Below are positions 5,485 to 6,345 of a stretch of 6,345 nt of DNA, piece after piece. The notes below the pieces were generated by a model. That model was not told where the DNA came from, made no database searches, and worked only from the letters and a program-made list of their open reading frames with translations. Where the stretch lies: positions 1-6,345 of the forward strand of contig JAQCID010000068.1 in assembly GCA_027618855.1 (NCBI GenBank), given 5' to 3'. Within the stretch, counting starts at the first letter, position 1, and every line of letters starts with the position of its first letter. Both the position numbers and the translations under genes were made by a program. The DNA comes from Bacteroidota bacterium. Its GTDB lineage: Bacteria > Bacteroidota > Bacteroidia > Flavobacteriales_D > Sanyastnellaceae.

Positions 5485-6345
5485 CTTCTTAAATCTAAAT
5501 AGGTTGAAAATGATTCTCCCAATGCTTCAAACACGACGAAATACGTTCCTTGCGGAAGGTCTTCACCACTCTCATTCGTCCCTTCCCAGTCGTTTCTGTA
5601 ATTGTCATCCTCAAAGACCAACGATCCCCACCGGTTAATGACTCTCATATTCGTGTCCTCTAACCAGTCACATTGAACCTCCCCTGCCTCAGTGTTTACA
5701 GATGGCCCAATTCCTTTGATGACAAATGCATCATTCAAGCCATCCCCATTGGGTGTTATTCCCGTAGGCATTTCAGGATTAAGAACAGATTCTTGCACCG
5801 TGATGTACTGCTTGGCTGACCCTTGATTTCCACAGGCATCCTCAAAGAAGTATGTTCTTTCAATAACACACGCCTGTTCTTCACAGTTCCCCTCTACTAC
5901 GACTTCTTCACATCCTGTCAGAACCTCCTTTCCAGAACTACAGTCATCAAACTCCAATCCCTCAAATATTTCCAAACACTCAGGCATCTCATATGCGCAT
6001 TGATAAAACAGTGAGTCCAGTGGGGTCAGCAATATCGGGGGATCTAGGTCCAGGAAGGTAATAGACTGCGTTTGAGTTGCCTCATTTCCCGAGTTGTCGG
6101 AAATAATAAACGTTCTCGTAATTAAAGTGTTGTTTGCGCAGGGTTGAAAATCAAATCCTAAATCGTAATTTACTAAATAGGCATCAGGGTCGCAATCGTC
6201 CTCATAAGAGACTAAGTCGTTCGGATAGACATCTCCACACAAAAGATTCAAGTCTATTGGGAAGCTCGTGAAGAATGGCGGCTCTGTATCTACAATATTA
6301 ACGACAACTGCTACAGATTCTGAAATGTTGCCACATGCATCAGTC
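5481..6345 (-). CDS. Large secreted protein with Ig/HYR-like repeats and type B T9SS sorting domain (5' partial)
   Basis: This is the last 287 residues of a protein whose start lies beyond the right edge; the frame is open through base 6345. Two complete Ig/HYR-like repeats and the tail of a third are visible, marked by DACGN, DNSGN and DACGN at window-peptide residues 2-6, 83-87 and 169-173, with many cysteines and acidic residues. Residues about 189-287 form a type B T9SS C-terminal domain: GITPNGDGLNDAF, then VINRWGSLVFE, then LPQGTYFVVFEA, ending in LDLRR. Family knowledge: such domains route proteins through the outer membrane by T9SS, usually to the cell surface or medium, and often need a PorP/SprF-type partner. 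The next gene is exactly such a partner, overlapping by 4 bases. The function of the exported part is unknown; an adhesin or SprB-like role is only a guess. The TTG at 6251 is an internal leucine codon, not the start. Confidence 0.9.
   Translation of the reverse strand, partial: TDACGNISESVAVVVNIVDTEPPFFTSFPIDLNLLCGDVYPNDLVSYEDDCDPDAYLVNYDLGFDFQPCANNTLITRTFIISDNSGNEATQTQSITFLDLDPPILLTPLDSLFYQCAYEMPECLEIFEGLEFDDCSSGKEVLTGCEEVVVEGNCEEQACVIERTYFFEDACGNQGSAKQYITVQESVLNPEMPTGITPNGDGLNDAFVIKGIGPSVNTEAGEVQCDWLEDTNMRVINRWGSLVFEDDNYRNDWEGTNESGEDLPQGTYFVVFEALGESFSTYLDLRR
5790..6345 (-). repeat. Ig/HYR-like protein repeats, period about 81-86 residues
   Basis: At the protein level, the partial secreted protein repeats a unit ending in an aromatic or Thr-rich strand, then D(A/N)(C/S)GN, then a strand running into a D-x-x-PP or VQE linker. 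The DxxGN marks are 81 and then 86 residues apart. The repeats are divergent, and there is no matching DNA-level repeat. This arrangement is common in Bacteroidota surface proteins, and more copies probably lie upstream of the window. Confidence 0.7.

Noticed and set aside
5481..6251. TTG at 6251 as the start of a 256-residue protein
   Set aside because: The frame stays open upstream to base 6345 and encodes a matching repeat tail with DACGN. There is no signal peptide at the TTG, although this is an exported protein, so the gene is simply cut by the window edge.

Overview
The window fits a Bacteroidota chromosome, most likely a marine member of the Flavobacteriales or a relative. It holds a PorP/SprF-family protein, a type B type IX secretion (T9SS) sorting domain, a PorE-like OmpA lipoprotein and a DUF7948-type secreted protein. 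A Cys-rich surface-protein module with ACNY and DGDGVCD motifs, often seen in marine Bacteroidota, points the same way. None of the four visible start codons has a clear Shine-Dalgarno sequence, which is usual in this phylum. The taxonomy is inferred from protein families only.

All coding is on the minus strand, so transcription runs from the right edge to the left edge. In transcription order: (1) 6345-5481, the C-terminal 287 residues of a large secreted protein with Cys-rich Ig/HYR-like repeats and a type B sorting domain, cut by the right edge; (2) 5484-4534, a PorP/SprF-family outer-membrane protein; (3) 4534-2099, an 811-residue lipoprotein with TPRs, a PD40 propeller, a regulatory-like beta domain, a Cys-rich insert, an OmpA domain and a LysM domain; (4) 2071-1061, gpsA, NAD(P)-dependent glycerol-3-phosphate dehydrogenase; (5) 1064-1, the first 354 codons of a large secreted protein with a DUF7948-like N-terminus leading into SBBP-type propeller repeats, cut by the left edge.

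The genes are packed with almost no spacing: a 4-base ATGA overlap, a 1-base TAATG overlap, a 27-base gap and another ATGA overlap. This suggests one polycistronic transcript with translational coupling. There is no gene-free stretch above 27 bases, and I see no RNA gene, mobile element, CRISPR array or terminator.

The likely logic is a cargo-specific secretion module. A type B cargo is followed by its PorP/SprF partner and then by a periplasmic lipoprotein that could tie the outer-membrane complex to peptidoglycan through two different binding domains. A second probable T9SS cargo sits at the far end. The housekeeping enzyme GpsA is the odd member, translationally joined to that second cargo.
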